Assembly: GCA_016933275.1 (NCBI GenBank)
Contig: JAFGBI010000319.1
Coordinates: 1 to 35,439, forward strand
Source of the DNA: Polyangiaceae bacterium
Lineage (GTDB): Bacteria; Myxococcota_A; Polyangia; Polyangiales; Polyangiaceae
Direction of reading: 5' to 3'
Length of the DNA: 35,439 nt
The position numbers and the translations under genes are program-made. Shown one piece after another: positions 1 through 8,801 of the stretch. Position 1 is the stretch's first letter. Each line of letters begins with the position of its first letter. A model generated the notes under the pieces. It did not search any database and was not told where the DNA came from. It saw only the letters and a list, made by a program, of their open reading frames with translations.

Positions 1-1092
1 CGCCTCGCAGATCATCCCCTCCCCGCAGTCGCTGTCGTCGAAGCACGGCGGCGCTGCCTCGCAGCTCCCCGCCTCGCAGACCATCCCCTCCCCGCAATCA
101 GCGTCGTTGAGACAAGGAGGGGCAGCCTCGCAGCTCCCGGCCTCGCAGATCATCCCCTCCCCGCAGTCGCTGTCGAAGTAGCAGTCCGTGGCGACGCAAT
201 CGTCGGTGGCTTCGCATTCAGGCATGGCCTCGCAGGTCCCCGCTTCGCAGATCTCGCCGTCCGCGCAGTCGCGATCGCGCTCGCAGCCGGGCACGGCCGC
301 ACAGCTCCCCGCTTCGCAAGCTTCCCCGTCCGCGCAATCGCGGTCGTCGTCGCACTCCGGATCCGGCTGGCACCGTTCGTTGGTACAATGCTCCCCGTCG
401 CCGCAGTCGCGATCCGTCTCGCAGACGCCCGCCAGGCAGCCGCAGGGGGAGGTCCGATACCATTCGAGGGTCCCCTCCCTGACCCCGTGGTCATCCGACC
501 AGGTGAAGGTGCCGGAGATCCGGCTGGCGGACAGGAGCCGCCCCGCGAACGTGGCATCGAAGGAGCGACCGCCCCCGATCGCCACGATCTGCCCCTCGAG
601 GCTGGCCCCCGAACGGGTGCCCGTGATGATGACGTCGCTCGCGGTGTCGGCAAGAAGATCGAAGATGGTTCCCTCTCCGTAGAGGTGGTCCGGGTAAAAA
701 TCGAGCTCGACGGAGATGCGACGCGGATCGTCGCCATCGCCGAGGACGCCAGAGAAAGCAGGGTCAATCCCCAGCCACTCGGGTGGGGCTTCGGTGGCGG
801 GCGGATCGGCGAGGCATTCCTCGGTGAGGGGGCAATCCTCCACGATATCGACACAGTCGCCCCAACCCACGCAGACCCGACCAGCCGAGCAATCACCGTC
901 GTCCCGACAGAATTCCACGTCGTCGCTATCGTCGCCCGGCGTGACCCCATCGTCATCGCCCGAATCCTGCCACCAACAGGAGTCGGTGGCCTCGCACCCA
1001 TACGAATTGGCGTCGTCCCGCTCGGTGTACTGGACGGTGCAGGCCGCAGCCAGCAAGGACCAACAAATCGCCGTGATCCAACGTGGTTCCAT
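1..1092 (-). CDS. Cys-rich repeat lipoprotein, 3' end outside window
   Basis: Open frame of 364 codons with no stop before the left edge, so the C-terminus is missing. ATG at 1092 follows a GAGGGAGAA ribosome binding site. The N-terminus is a short hydrophobic stretch ending in LLAAAC (Cys18), a weak lipobox, so an exported lipoprotein is likely. Residues about 25-100 are Asp- and Cys-rich. Residues about 100-220 lack Cys and look like a beta-rich domain. From about residue 220 onward there are tandem Cys modules of the form DRDCxDGxxCExGxC, the last of which (CGEGMICEAGSCEAAPPC) are almost identical. Such modules are common in myxobacterial surface proteins of unknown function, with the cysteines probably forming disulfides. 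It is divergent from the TPR protein at 1319. The specific function is unknown. Confidence 0.8.
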   Translation of the reverse strand, partial: MEPRWITAICWSLLAAACTVQYTERDDANSYGCEATDSCWWQDSGDDDGVTPGDDSDDVEFCRDDGDCSAGRVCVGWGDCVDIVEDCPLTEECLADPPATEAPPEWLGIDPAFSGVLGDGDDPRRISVELDFYPDHLYGEGTIFDLLADTASDVIITGTRSGASLEGQIVAIGGGRSFDATFAGRLLSASRISGTFTWSDDHGVREGTLEWYRTSPCGCLAGVCETDRDCGDGEHCTNERCQPDPECDDDRDCADGEACEAGSCAAVPGCERDRDCADGEICEAGTCEAMPECEATDDCVATDCYFDSDCGEGMICEAGSCEAAPPCLNDADCGEGMVCEAGSCEAAPPCFDDSDCGEGMICEA

Positions 1093-1318
1093 CGTCTTCT
1101 CCCTCAATGAAGAGCTGTCCTCAAGTTGCGGCCGGGGCCTCGACCCGCCCGCGGAGGTACGTGCCCGCGGGTCGCGGCGCCGTTCATCGGGCGGCATCCT
1201 CTTTTTTCCTGGCCCGGCCGGCGGCCGCCCCAGAGCGAGGAAGACCACAAGGGTTCTACTGGCAGCCGTACCGGCCGCAGCATTGCGCGGCGAGTCCCGT
1301 CCGTTAGACTCGAAGCCG

Positions 1319-3670
1319 TTGGAGCCCCGCGCACGCAAGGGAGTAGTCCTCGGGATCCTCGGCGTGGCGGGCGTGGCGGGGCTCATTCGGCTGCGAGCGT
1401 CCAACGGATCGCCCGGACCACGGGACATCCTGGCCGGCTATGATCCGGCCGTCGGCCCGTTCGGAGTGGACATCCTCTATCCCTATGGCGGGGCGGTATT
1501 CCCGCCCGAGAGCATCGCGCCAACGTTCAGGTGGACGAGCCGCGTGAGCGGCGTGGACACCTGGCTCGTGCACGCGACCTTCGAGGCGGGCGAGCCCACG
1601 CAGGCCCTGCTCCACACCACGGAGTGGACCCCGGACGAGCCGACGTGGAGGGAAATGAAGACGCGGTCCACGGGTCGTCCCGTACGGATAGCCGTGCTGG
1701 GGGTGGCGGCCGGATCACCGCGGACGATCCGGGCGCGGAGCTCGATCACGCTGACGACGTCGCCGGATCCCGTCAGCGCCCCGCTGTTCTACCGGGAGGT
1801 GCCGCTGCCGTTCATCGATGCGGTCAAGGATCCGGCCCGGATCCGGTGGCGCTTCGGCACCATCGATTCACCGACTCGGCCGCCGGTCGTCCTCGAAGAT
1901 CTGCCGGTGTGCGGCAACTGCCATTCCTTCTCCGCCGACGGCAAGGTGCTGGGCATGGACGTGGACTACGCCAACGACAAGGGGTCGTACGTCCTCACGG
2001 CCACGGCGCAGGACATGGAGCTCGCGCGGGAGAAGGTGATCACCTGGAGCGCCTTCCGAAGGGAGGACGGCCAGCCCACGTTCGGGCTGCTCTCCCAGGT
2101 TTCCCCCGACGGGCGCTACGTCATCAGCACGGTGAAGGACCGTTCGGTGTTCGTGCCCAAGCCGGACCTCGCGTTCTCCCAGCTCTTCTTCCCCCTCAAG
2201 GGGATCCTAGCCGTCTACGACCAGGAGACCGGCGCCTTCGAGCCGTTGCCAGGTGCCGACGATCCGGCCTACGTGCAGAGCAACCCTTCCTGGAGCCCAG
2301 ACGGTCGATACGTGGTCTTCGCGCGGAGCAGAGCCTACGACCTCAAGTACCTCAAGGACACGAACACCGCGATCCTGACCCCGGAGGAATGCCGGGAGTT
2401 TCTCGAGAACGGCAAGACGTTCCAGTACGACCTCTATCGAGTCCCCTTCAACGGAGGGAGGGGCGGCACGGCCGCGCCAATCGTCGGCGCGTCCAGCAAC
2501 GGGCGGAGCAACTTCTTCGCGAAATACTCGCCGGACGGCAGGTGGATCGTCTTCTGCCAAGCAGAAAGCTTCATGCTGCTGCAACCCGACTCGGAGCTCT
2601 TCATCGTCCCCGCCGAGGGCGGCGAGGCACGGCGGCTCGACTGCAACACCAGCCGCATGAACTCGTGGCACAGCTGGTCGCCCAACGGCAGCTGGCTGGT
2701 CTTCGCCTCCAAGGCCAACACCCCCTACACGCAGCTCTTCTTGGCTCACGTGGATGAACGGGGACAGGCCGCGCCCCCCATCCTGTTGTCTCACCTGACC
2801 GCCCCGGACCGAGCAGCCAATATCCCGGAGTTCGTGAACCTTCCCCCCGGCGCGATCGTGAGGATCCGCGAGCGATTCGTCGATGACGGGTCCTACGTGC
2901 GGACGGCGGAAGAGAACGTGAAGGCGAAGGATCCGGCGGCTGCGGCGGAGCTGTACCGTCGGGCCCTGGCCCTCAACCCGGACAACATCGATGCGCTGAT
3001 CTTCCTCGGTGGACTCCTCTCGGAAGGCGGTAGGCCAGTGGAAGCTCGCCAACACCTCGCTCACGCCCTGCAGCTCGATCCGAACAGCAGTACCGCCCAC
3101 TACAACCTCGGCAACGCGCTGGCCGCGGAGAAGCGCTACGACGAGGCCCTCGAGAGCTGGCAAAGAGCGATCGATCTCGACCCGAAGGCGTCGGGACCGC
3201 GCAACAACCTCGGAGCCGTGCTGCTGGGGCTCGGACGAGTGGCTGAGGCGGAGGCCTCGCTGCGGGGTGCGGTCGAGGCAAACCCCGATGACGCGCAGAG
3301 CCACCACAACCTCGCCAACGCACTCTCGAGACTGGGACGCCGCGAGGAGGCGAGCCGGCAGTGGCAGGAGGCCTTGCGCATCGACGCCAGCATCCTGGAC
3401 GCGCACCGAAATCTGGGGGTCGCGATGCTGGAGGCCGGCGATCTTGACGGTGCCATCGAGCATTGGGAGATCGTCTTGCGCACCGCGCCGAACGACGCAA
3501 AGACCTTGCTGAACCTCGCTGCCGCGCACGCCGAGCGAGGCGACCTCCCGCGCGCCATGCAGGTGACACAGCAGGCCGCCAGCGTGGCGAAGATGACGGG
3601 GCAGGTGGACATGGAGCAGGAGGCCCGACGCCGCCTGCGCGCCTACGCCAACGAGCAGCCCCGGCGTTGA
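1319..3670 (+). CDS. Membrane-anchored CxxCH / PD40 beta-propeller / TPR protein
   Basis: About 783 residues. The frame is open much further upstream but has no ATG between 716 and the conserved region. TTG at 1319 is chosen because it gives a basic N-terminus followed by a hydrophobic helix (residues 9-25, KGVVLGILGVAGVAGLI), a signal anchor. The start is uncertain because no good ribosome binding site is seen. C198-G-N-C-H202 is a CxxCH motif of the kind that binds c-type haem or forms a redox pair. Residues about 260-500 carry at least four propeller repeats of the type WSPDGRYVVF, as in TolB/PD40 proteins. Residues about 530-770 hold about six TPRs (for example NLGNALAAEKRYDEALESW). Proteins with a CxxCH followed by PD40 and TPR repeats are known in environmental bacteria without assigned function. 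A periplasmic scaffold role is inferred. Confidence 0.8.
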   Translation: MEPRARKGVVLGILGVAGVAGLIRLRASNGSPGPRDILAGYDPAVGPFGVDILYPYGGAVFPPESIAPTFRWTSRVSGVDTWLVHATFEAGEPTQALLHTTEWTPDEPTWREMKTRSTGRPVRIAVLGVAAGSPRTIRARSSITLTTSPDPVSAPLFYREVPLPFIDAVKDPARIRWRFGTIDSPTRPPVVLEDLPVCGNCHSFSADGKVLGMDVDYANDKGSYVLTATAQDMELAREKVITWSAFRREDGQPTFGLLSQVSPDGRYVISTVKDRSVFVPKPDLAFSQLFFPLKGILAVYDQETGAFEPLPGADDPAYVQSNPSWSPDGRYVVFARSRAYDLKYLKDTNTAILTPEECREFLENGKTFQYDLYRVPFNGGRGGTAAPIVGASSNGRSNFFAKYSPDGRWIVFCQAESFMLLQPDSELFIVPAEGGEARRLDCNTSRMNSWHSWSPNGSWLVFASKANTPYTQLFLAHVDERGQAAPPILLSHLTAPDRAANIPEFVNLPPGAIVRIRERFVDDGSYVRTAEENVKAKDPAAAAELYRRALALNPDNIDALIFLGGLLSEGGRPVEARQHLAHALQLDPNSSTAHYNLGNALAAEKRYDEALESWQRAIDLDPKASGPRNNLGAVLLGLGRVAEAEASLRGAVEANPDDAQSHHNLANALSRLGRREEASRQWQEALRIDASILDAHRNLGVAMLEAGDLDGAIEHWEIVLRTAPNDAKTLLNLAAAHAERGDLPRAMQVTQQAASVAKMTGQVDMEQEARRRLRAYANEQPRR

Positions 3671-3779
3671 GCGGTCCCGTCAACGCTGGGCGGTGCGGCG
3701 ACGAGGCGGTCAGGGCGAGACGACTCGTCGTGATGTTCGACCTGTCGCGCAGGCACCTTCGCCGTGGACGACGTTCGGA

Positions 3780-3995
3780 CGGGTCCTATTCATGTCGCGT
3801 GGCGCGGCGGCAGCGACCCCGGCTACCGCGAGCCTGTTCATCGTCAACCCCCTCGGCGCGACCACCCGCGTCTCCCGCTGGTTCTCGACCCATCCGAGCA
3901 TCGCGGAGCGCGTCGCGCGCCGGCTGGCCATGACCAGTCGCCGACCGACGGGGGTGCGGCGTGCGCCGACGACTCGGCGGGTACACGACGGGTGA
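3780..3995 (+). pseudogene. Fragment resembling the C-terminus of HtpX / M48 protease
   Basis: A short open frame reads ATASLFIVNPLGATTRVSRW followed by FSTHPSIAERVARRLAM (ATG at 3792). The pattern LFIVNPL ... FSTHP.I.ERVARL is the characteristic end of HtpX-like M48 membrane metallopeptidases. The catalytic HExxH region and the membrane helices are absent: the preceding 120 bases after the TPR gene encode nothing recognisable. This looks like a decayed remnant left after deletion rather than a working gene. Codons after the homology run on to a stop at 3995. The family assignment rests on motif recall only. Confidence 0.6.
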
Positions 3996-4017
3996 TACCC
4001 CGAACCGCCCGCCCGCT

Positions 4018-4629
4018 TCAGCCCAGGGGACGAGTGGAAGACACGGTCGTGGCGTCGTTGGCGCGCGGAACCAGGGCGATGGCCTCGATCTCGATCAGGA
4101 GCTCGTCCCGACACAAGCGCGCCTGGACTCCGACACTGGCCGGGAGCGGGCAGAGGCCCATCCAGTCGAAGAACGCCGTGCGGATGCGGTTGAATTCCTC
4201 GTAGTCACGCGCAATGTCGCGAAGGTAGCAGGTCGTCCGCACCACGTCGTGCCACGTCGCGCCTTCGGCCGCGAGCAGCGCCGCTATGTTGCGATACGTT
4301 CGGAGGCATTGGCCAGCGAAGTCACCCACGTGAACGGTCCGGCCTCCCTCGTCGATGCTCGCGGTCCCCGAGATCAGGAGCACCGTCATTCCACCGCACT
4401 CGAGGCGAAGGCCGCGCGAGAACGAGGAACCGTATTGTCGAGCGTCGTTCAGGACCTCCGGGACCAGGATGGCGCGCCGTTCGAACCCGGAGGGAAGGAC
4501 GGTACGCGCGGGTGGGGCCTTCGCTGCTCCTTCGGTGGTAAGGATTCCGAGCTTGGTCAACTCGTCGCGCGCCCCGGGGGAGAGAGCGGCTTCGTCGAAC
4601 GAATGGGACGGCTGCTGGCTGGACTCCAT
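4018..4629 (-). CDS. Rid (YjgF/YER057c) family protein with N-terminal extension
   Basis: 203 residues from ATG at 4629, just after GAGGAG. An upstream GTG at 4674 would add 15 residues, and a GTG codon directly precedes the ATG. The C-terminal about 130 residues are Rid-like: ISGTASIDEGGRTVHVGDF, NIAALLAAEGATWHDVVRTT and the final RDELLIEIEAIALVP strand. Classical RidA proteins deaminate reactive enamine/imine intermediates using an Arg in a PARS motif. Here the corresponding segment reads PASVGVQARL, so that Arg appears missing, and the ISGTAS start resembles the divergent Rid branch that includes chorismatase-like enzymes. The first about 60 residues are not part of the usual fold. Substrate unknown. 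The gene converges on the HtpX-like remnant. Confidence 0.8.
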   Translation of the reverse strand: MESSQQPSHSFDEAALSPGARDELTKLGILTTEGAAKAPPARTVLPSGFERRAILVPEVLNDARQYGSSFSRGLRLECGGMTVLLISGTASIDEGGRTVHVGDFAGQCLRTYRNIAALLAAEGATWHDVVRTTCYLRDIARDYEEFNRIRTAFFDWMGLCPLPASVGVQARLCRDELLIEIEAIALVPRANDATTVSSTRPLG

Positions 4630-5063
4630 CACTCCTCGGGTACCGTTTCCCTCGCCTCGGTCGGGTCCCGCCACCCAATCGGCTTCCGGGGGGCGCGGAG
4701 ACAGGCGACCGAGTAGTTACCCCGGATCGGGGGGGACAGCGAGCATCGCCGAGGAGGGGCCCGGGAGACCGCGCTACCCTGGCGACCACGGCGGGCGCGC
4801 GAGGGCGCGGGGCAGGGCCGCTTGCCGGCCCCATCGAAGCGAACAGAGCCCCGTCCCCCCGGTGAGGTCCTCCGTTCCGCCTCCGCGGGACGGCCTGGGG
4901 GTGCCGCTCGCCCCGACCTCCGGGCCAGGAGCCGAGCCTCATCTTCGGCGGTGTCCTTGAGAGGCGCGCGATGTAAAGTCCGTGCGAGGTCGGCGCGTTG
5001 GCTTCCTGGAGAGGCCGGCAAGCAACTCCGCGCGGAGTGGGCCATCTACCTCGAGGTGATCCA
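4630..5063. other. Divergent intergenic region, no gene seen
   Basis: 434 bases between the divergently transcribed Rid gene and the Gly-rich lipoprotein. Open frames exist on both strands, but they are Arg/Pro/Ala-rich shadows without motifs or ribosome binding sites. Promoters for both neighbours should lie here, but I could not pick a convincing -35/-10 pair. Confidence 0.5.
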
Positions 5064-6161
5064 ATGACACGATCCATTCGGCTTCTGTTCTGCACCACGA
5101 TGATCCTGGGCGTGGCGTGCGGCCACAAGGACAGGCACGATGACGACGCCACGGGCGGGTCCGCCGGCGCGACCACGGGCGGCTCGTTGTGGGGCGGACC
5201 GGGGACGGGGGGCCAGTCAACGGGGGGCGTTCGCACGGGCGGAACCGGGGGGAGTGGCACCGGCGGGAGCAGCACGGGCGGAGTCGCTCCACCCGTCGGC
5301 GGCATGGGAGCCTCCGACACGGGCGGGCAGCAGTCCGGTGGGACGAACCTGGGCGGAGGCATCAACCAGACCGGGGGCATCAACGGCACCGGTGGTACGA
5401 TGCTCAACTGCCAGGGCGTGAGCGACGGGGGCGACTGCACGAGCTTCGGTGAGGGATACGTCTGTGACCGGAGCTCCAGCACGGTCAACCCCCGAGTATG
5501 CACCTGCGACGGCTCGGAGTGGAGCTGCGTCCGTGAGAACGGCACCGGCGGCAGCGGCAGCGGCGGCACCGGTCCCACCGGCGGCGTACCCGGCACCGGT
5601 GCCGCTGCCGGAGCGGCCGGAAGTCCCTCGACGCTCGACTGCCGAGGCGCGAACGACGGCGGCAACTGCACGAGCTTCGGTGAGGGATACGTCTGTGACC
5701 GGAGCTCGAGCACAGTCGACCCCCGGGTGTGCACCTGCGACGGCTCAGAGTGGACCTGTGTCCACGAGAACGCGACCGGCGGCAACGGCGGGGGCGGCAA
5801 TGGCGGCACCGCAGGTAGCGGCGGAACGGGAGGGACCGGGCCCACCGGAGGCACAGGAGGGAGCGGCGCGACCGGCGGAGTCGCCGGCGCGGCCGGCGGT
5901 CCCCCGGTCCTCGACTGCGAGATTGCCAACGACGGGGGCGACTGCTCGGGGTTCGAAGGGGACATCTGCGACGAGAGGCTGAGCCTGACTGACCCGCGCC
6001 TCTGCACCTGTACCAACGCCGAGTGGGTTTGCATCCGAGATTTCGGCGAGGGTGGGGCCGGTGGCGCGGGCGGGACGGCCGGGGCAGGTGAGGCAGGGAG
6101 CGCCGGAGCCAGCGGAGCCGCGGGCGCGGGCGCGGCAGGTGGCGCGGGCGGGGTCGGCTGA
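5064..6161 (+). CDS. Gly/Thr-rich lipoprotein with three Cys modules
   Basis: 365 residues from ATG at 5064, preceded by GAGGTG at a good spacing. The signal peptide ends in ILGVAC, a plausible lipobox, and is followed by a flexible Gly/Thr/Ser-rich linker. Three copies of a roughly 45-residue module follow (about 5403-5541, 5634-5774 and 5910-6044). Each has the pattern NDGGxCxxFGEGYVCDR ... PRVCTCDGSEWxCV with six cysteines. The first two copies are nearly identical even at the DNA level, which points to recent internal duplication. The modules are separated by GTGGSG-like linkers and the protein ends in a Gly/Ala tail. This architecture is typical of surface lipoproteins in Polyangia-like bacteria. 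Function unknown; adhesion or an envelope role is only inferred. A 620-codon Pro-rich antisense frame is a by-product of the Gly-rich coding. Confidence 0.85.
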   Translation: MTRSIRLLFCTTMILGVACGHKDRHDDDATGGSAGATTGGSLWGGPGTGGQSTGGVRTGGTGGSGTGGSSTGGVAPPVGGMGASDTGGQQSGGTNLGGGINQTGGINGTGGTMLNCQGVSDGGDCTSFGEGYVCDRSSSTVNPRVCTCDGSEWSCVRENGTGGSGSGGTGPTGGVPGTGAAAGAAGSPSTLDCRGANDGGNCTSFGEGYVCDRSSSTVDPRVCTCDGSEWTCVHENATGGNGGGGNGGTAGSGGTGGTGPTGGTGGSGATGGVAGAAGGPPVLDCEIANDGGDCSGFEGDICDERLSLTDPRLCTCTNAEWVCIRDFGEGGAGGAGGTAGAGEAGSAGASGAAGAGAAGGAGGVG

Positions 6162-6197
6162 GGCCAACCCGCGGTTGCGTTCACGCCTCGGCTGGTC

Positions 6198-6346
6198 CCA
6201 ACCCGGCGGAGCCGGAAGCAAACAGGCCGTCAGCGGTCGGTGGTCAGCAGTCAGGTAGAGAGCGGAGACCCTGATTGCTGATGACCACGAGAACGTTGAA
6301 ATGCGTTCTGCCAGATCCAGCCAAGATCACCCCGCCAAGGGACCAG
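6198..6346 (-). repeat. Module C of the composite intergenic repeat (inverted copy)
   Basis: Read on the minus strand this matches 35129-35311. Shared blocks are CTGGTCCCTTG, GGATCTGGCAGA, GTTCTCGTGG, GTCTCC and CCTGTTTG.TTCCGGCTCCG. Between them lie about four degenerate CTGACNG heptamers (6225-6256), against six perfect copies at 35 kb. Modules A and B are absent here. The element lies between the Gly-rich lipoprotein and the methyltransferase. Confidence 0.85.
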
Positions 6347-6384
6347 GTTGGCGAGGTGGATCTCACCCCAAGACAGCGAGACGA

Positions 6385-7611
6385 ATGGCAACCGCACGAA
6401 TCCGCCTCGAGCGGGTGCTCGCCGCGCTCCTCCCATCGACCGACATCGTGGAGGAGCGCGTCATCGACGTCGAGCCACCGGCTTGGTGCGAGCGCCGCCA
6501 ATGGACGGGGTTCTTGCTCGGCCTCGATGAGGCGGCGCTCGGCGCCTGCGAGGCGGACGGACTGGCTGCGCATCTCCCCTCTCTCCCGGGCGCCCCAGCC
6601 GATCTGGTCGCGCTCGGGCAAGAGGTGACGAAGGCTTGCCGACTGCCCGTCATCGACGGCCAGCAGGTGGTCCTGCCGGAACGCCTGCGGGCGGTGCCGC
6701 GGCGGAAGCAAGCGCAGCTGAGCGCCCTGCTCGGCGCCATGCGGCCCCTCGCGATGCGCGCAGAGAGGATCGTTGACGTCGGCTCCGGCAGCGGGCATCT
6801 AACGCGCCTGTCCGCCGAAATCTTCGGTCGCAGAACCCTCGGCCTGGAGCGCGACGCCAGCCGGGTCGCGGTCGCCGTGCGCCGACTCGCCGCGGAGCCG
6901 TACCCGCAACTTGCCACACGCTACCTCACGGTGGACGCGGATCGGGACGCCCTTCTCCTGGACCGCTCGGATCTGGCGGTGGGGCTGCATGCGTGCGGCG
7001 CCCTCGGCGACCGCCTGGTGGAGGCGGTCGGTGACGCAGGTTGCGATCTCGCCCTCGTCTCCTGCTGCCTGCAGAAGCGGTCGGAACCCGTCCGGCTCCC
7101 GCTCGCCCGGGCAGCGCGGAGCCTGGTGCTTCGTCGAGACGTGCTGGGGCTCACCAATCTCACGGCCCAGCCGATGGGGGTGGAGGCGCGCATCGAAACC
7201 ACGATGCGCGCGCGGGAGGCCCGCTACGCGCTCGGCCGCCTCCTCGCGACGCGCGGCGTCGCCTGCGAACCGGGCGCGGAGATGCACGGCATCAACCGGC
7301 GTCGCGCCGCGGCGGGCCTCGAGGCCATCGCTCGGCGAGCGCTGGCGCTCCGCGGGCTCTCACCGCCGACGGCGCTCGAGCTACGAGATCACGAGCGCGA
7401 GGCCAGGACACGCTACGCGGTCGTTCGCCGCCTCTCCTTGCCCCGGAGCATGCTGGCTCGCCTCGTGGAGACCGCCGTGTCGCTCGACCGCGGGGCGTAC
7501 CTAGAGGAGCGCGACCACCAGGTGGTGGTCGCCACGATCTTCGAACGAGCCGTCACGCCCCGCAACGTCGCGGTCTTCGCGAGCCGCTCCCTGCCCGCGT
7601 TGGTCCCCTGA
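6385..7611 (+). CDS. Class I SAM-dependent methyltransferase, Methyltransf_32-like
   Basis: 408 residues. ATG at 6385 is chosen because upstream codons of the open frame lie inside repeat module C; the ribosome binding site is weak. The SAM-binding motif I is V130-DVGSGSGHLTRL, followed by an acidic end of strand 2 (LGLERDASRV), then AVGLHACGALGD and ALVSCCLQKRSEPV. The combination of HACG and SCCxQK resembles the METTL25/RRNAD1 and TRM13 group (Methyltransf_32), whose known members act on RNA. The C-terminal 200 residues are Arg-rich and helical. The gene is alone on its strand here and converges on the SGNH lipoprotein. Substrate unknown. Confidence 0.75.
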   Translation: MATARIRLERVLAALLPSTDIVEERVIDVEPPAWCERRQWTGFLLGLDEAALGACEADGLAAHLPSLPGAPADLVALGQEVTKACRLPVIDGQQVVLPERLRAVPRRKQAQLSALLGAMRPLAMRAERIVDVGSGSGHLTRLSAEIFGRRTLGLERDASRVAVAVRRLAAEPYPQLATRYLTVDADRDALLLDRSDLAVGLHACGALGDRLVEAVGDAGCDLALVSCCLQKRSEPVRLPLARAARSLVLRRDVLGLTNLTAQPMGVEARIETTMRAREARYALGRLLATRGVACEPGAEMHGINRRRAAAGLEAIARRALALRGLSPPTALELRDHEREARTRYAVVRRLSLPRSMLARLVETAVSLDRGAYLEERDHQVVVATIFERAVTPRNVAVFASRSLPALVP

Positions 7612-7937
7612 CCGCCGACGGGCCCATGCCCTCCGTGGTTCCGACTCCGCCGGCGGAAACGGCCGCGGGCAAGGGTCTCAACCTCCCGCGGCCTGCACGA
7701 TGGCCTCGGCGAGGCAGCGGCGGATCTCCTCCCGACGCTGACTCCGCCATTCGAGAAGGGTGGGCCTGTGAGGATGCGTCGAGGCAGCGATGCCTGCCGA
7801 CCTTGGCGTTGCCGCAGCCAGCCGCCACGTCGGGGCACCGTCGGATGCGATCCAGCGCGATCGGCTCGCAGGTCGCCGCGAGGTTCAGGGGCGCTGGCCC
7901 GTTGGCAGCGGATGCCGGGGTCGGGTCTCTTGGCCGT
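7612..7937. other. Convergent intergenic region, possible decayed ORF
   Basis: 326 bases between two convergent genes. On the minus strand one frame reads APLNLAATCEPIALDRIRR, and another further along reads EEIRRCLAEAIVQAAGG before a stop. A single frameshift would join them, but no start codon is seen. I cannot assign a family and treat it as non-coding or a remnant. Confidence 0.3.
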
Positions 7938-8801
7938 TCACTTGCCCTTTTCCGTCACGCCGCGCGTCTTGGCGAGGACCTCCAGGAATCCCCGCGCGAC
8001 GTGACGCTGCCCGTCGCGATTGAGGTGCCCGTCGGGATCGCTGGCGTACGCCGCCACCAACGCCGGCACGGTCTTGCCCTGCACCACGAACTCCTCGCGC
8101 GAGCCGTCGGGACGGGTCGACTCGAGCGCCGCCAGATCGAAGATGGGCTCACCGGCAAACGCCGTACGGAGACGATCGTTGTAGGCCGCGCGAGCCGCGT
8201 TCTCGGCGTCGCTCCAGACGCTCCGTCCGAGCCACCGCTTGACGCGGCTCTTGGCGTCCGTCGCGTTCACCGAGAGTGGCACGGTGACATGCACGATGAC
8301 GACGTCGGGGACGTCCTTCTTGAGCGCTCTCACCGTCGTCTGGTAGTGCTCGAACAGGCCGTCGAGATCCGTTTCCACCGAGATATCCACGAAGCAGAGC
8401 TTCATCAGCGCCGCATCGGGCCGCGGGTTCGTCTTGCGAACCAGTTCCGCGAAACCGTCGATCTTCGAACGCGGATCGCGATTCTCTCCCGGTGTCGCTT
8501 CGAGCAACGCCGGACCATCTCCGGCCCCCTCGAGCGGGACCACCTTCCACGGAGTCCCCGAGTCGGTCAGGATCCCACCGAGACCCTCGAGCAGGTTCTG
8601 CCCAACAGACTTGTGGGTGAAGAGCACGCGCTTCGTTTCGACGGCGTGTATCGCGGGACGGAGCTCGTTCATGTCGATGGTCACCTTGGCCGATGGCTCG
8701 CACCCCAGGGCCGCGCCTGCGGTCAGCGCGACCGCCACGATTCCCTTCGCCCAGGCGCGAAGGCGAACGACGGCTCCTGCATGAGTACTCTGGTTCGGCA
8801 T
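7938..8801 (-). CDS. SGNH-hydrolase-like lipoprotein
   Basis: 287 residues from ATG at 8801 with an excellent GGAGGAAG ribosome binding site (8806-8813). The longer frame upstream is rejected. The signal peptide (KGIVAVALTAGAALGC) ends in a lipobox, so the protein is probably anchored to a membrane. The mature part begins LFTHKSVGQNLLEGLG, where the HxSVGxN pattern resembles the first block of SGNH-like proteins. It then has PDVVIVHVTVPLS and ends DPDGHLNRDGQRHVARGFL, whose D..H matches the C-terminal catalytic pair of SGNH/GDSL enzymes. I infer a periplasmic or surface esterase/acyl-hydrolase fold. The serine position is not canonical GDSL, so activity is uncertain. Confidence 0.7.
   Translation of the reverse strand: MPNQSTHAGAVVRLRAWAKGIVAVALTAGAALGCEPSAKVTIDMNELRPAIHAVETKRVLFTHKSVGQNLLEGLGGILTDSGTPWKVVPLEGAGDGPALLEATPGENRDPRSKIDGFAELVRKTNPRPDAALMKLCFVDISVETDLDGLFEHYQTTVRALKKDVPDVVIVHVTVPLSVNATDAKSRVKRWLGRSVWSDAENAARAAYNDRLRTAFAGEPIFDLAALESTRPDGSREEFVVQGKTVPALVAAYASDPDGHLNRDGQRHVARGFLEVLAKTRGVTEKGK

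Noticed and set aside
716..1318. Extension of the CxxCH/TPR gene upstream to 716
   Set aside because: The upstream part is antisense to the Cys-rich lipoprotein and lacks a signal anchor; the anchor begins right after TTG 1319.
4322..6184. 620-codon Pro-rich frame on the minus strand
   Set aside because: Antisense shadow of the Gly-rich lipoprotein and the Rid gene region; Pro/Ala repeats mirror GGxGGx codons; no motifs or ribosome binding site.
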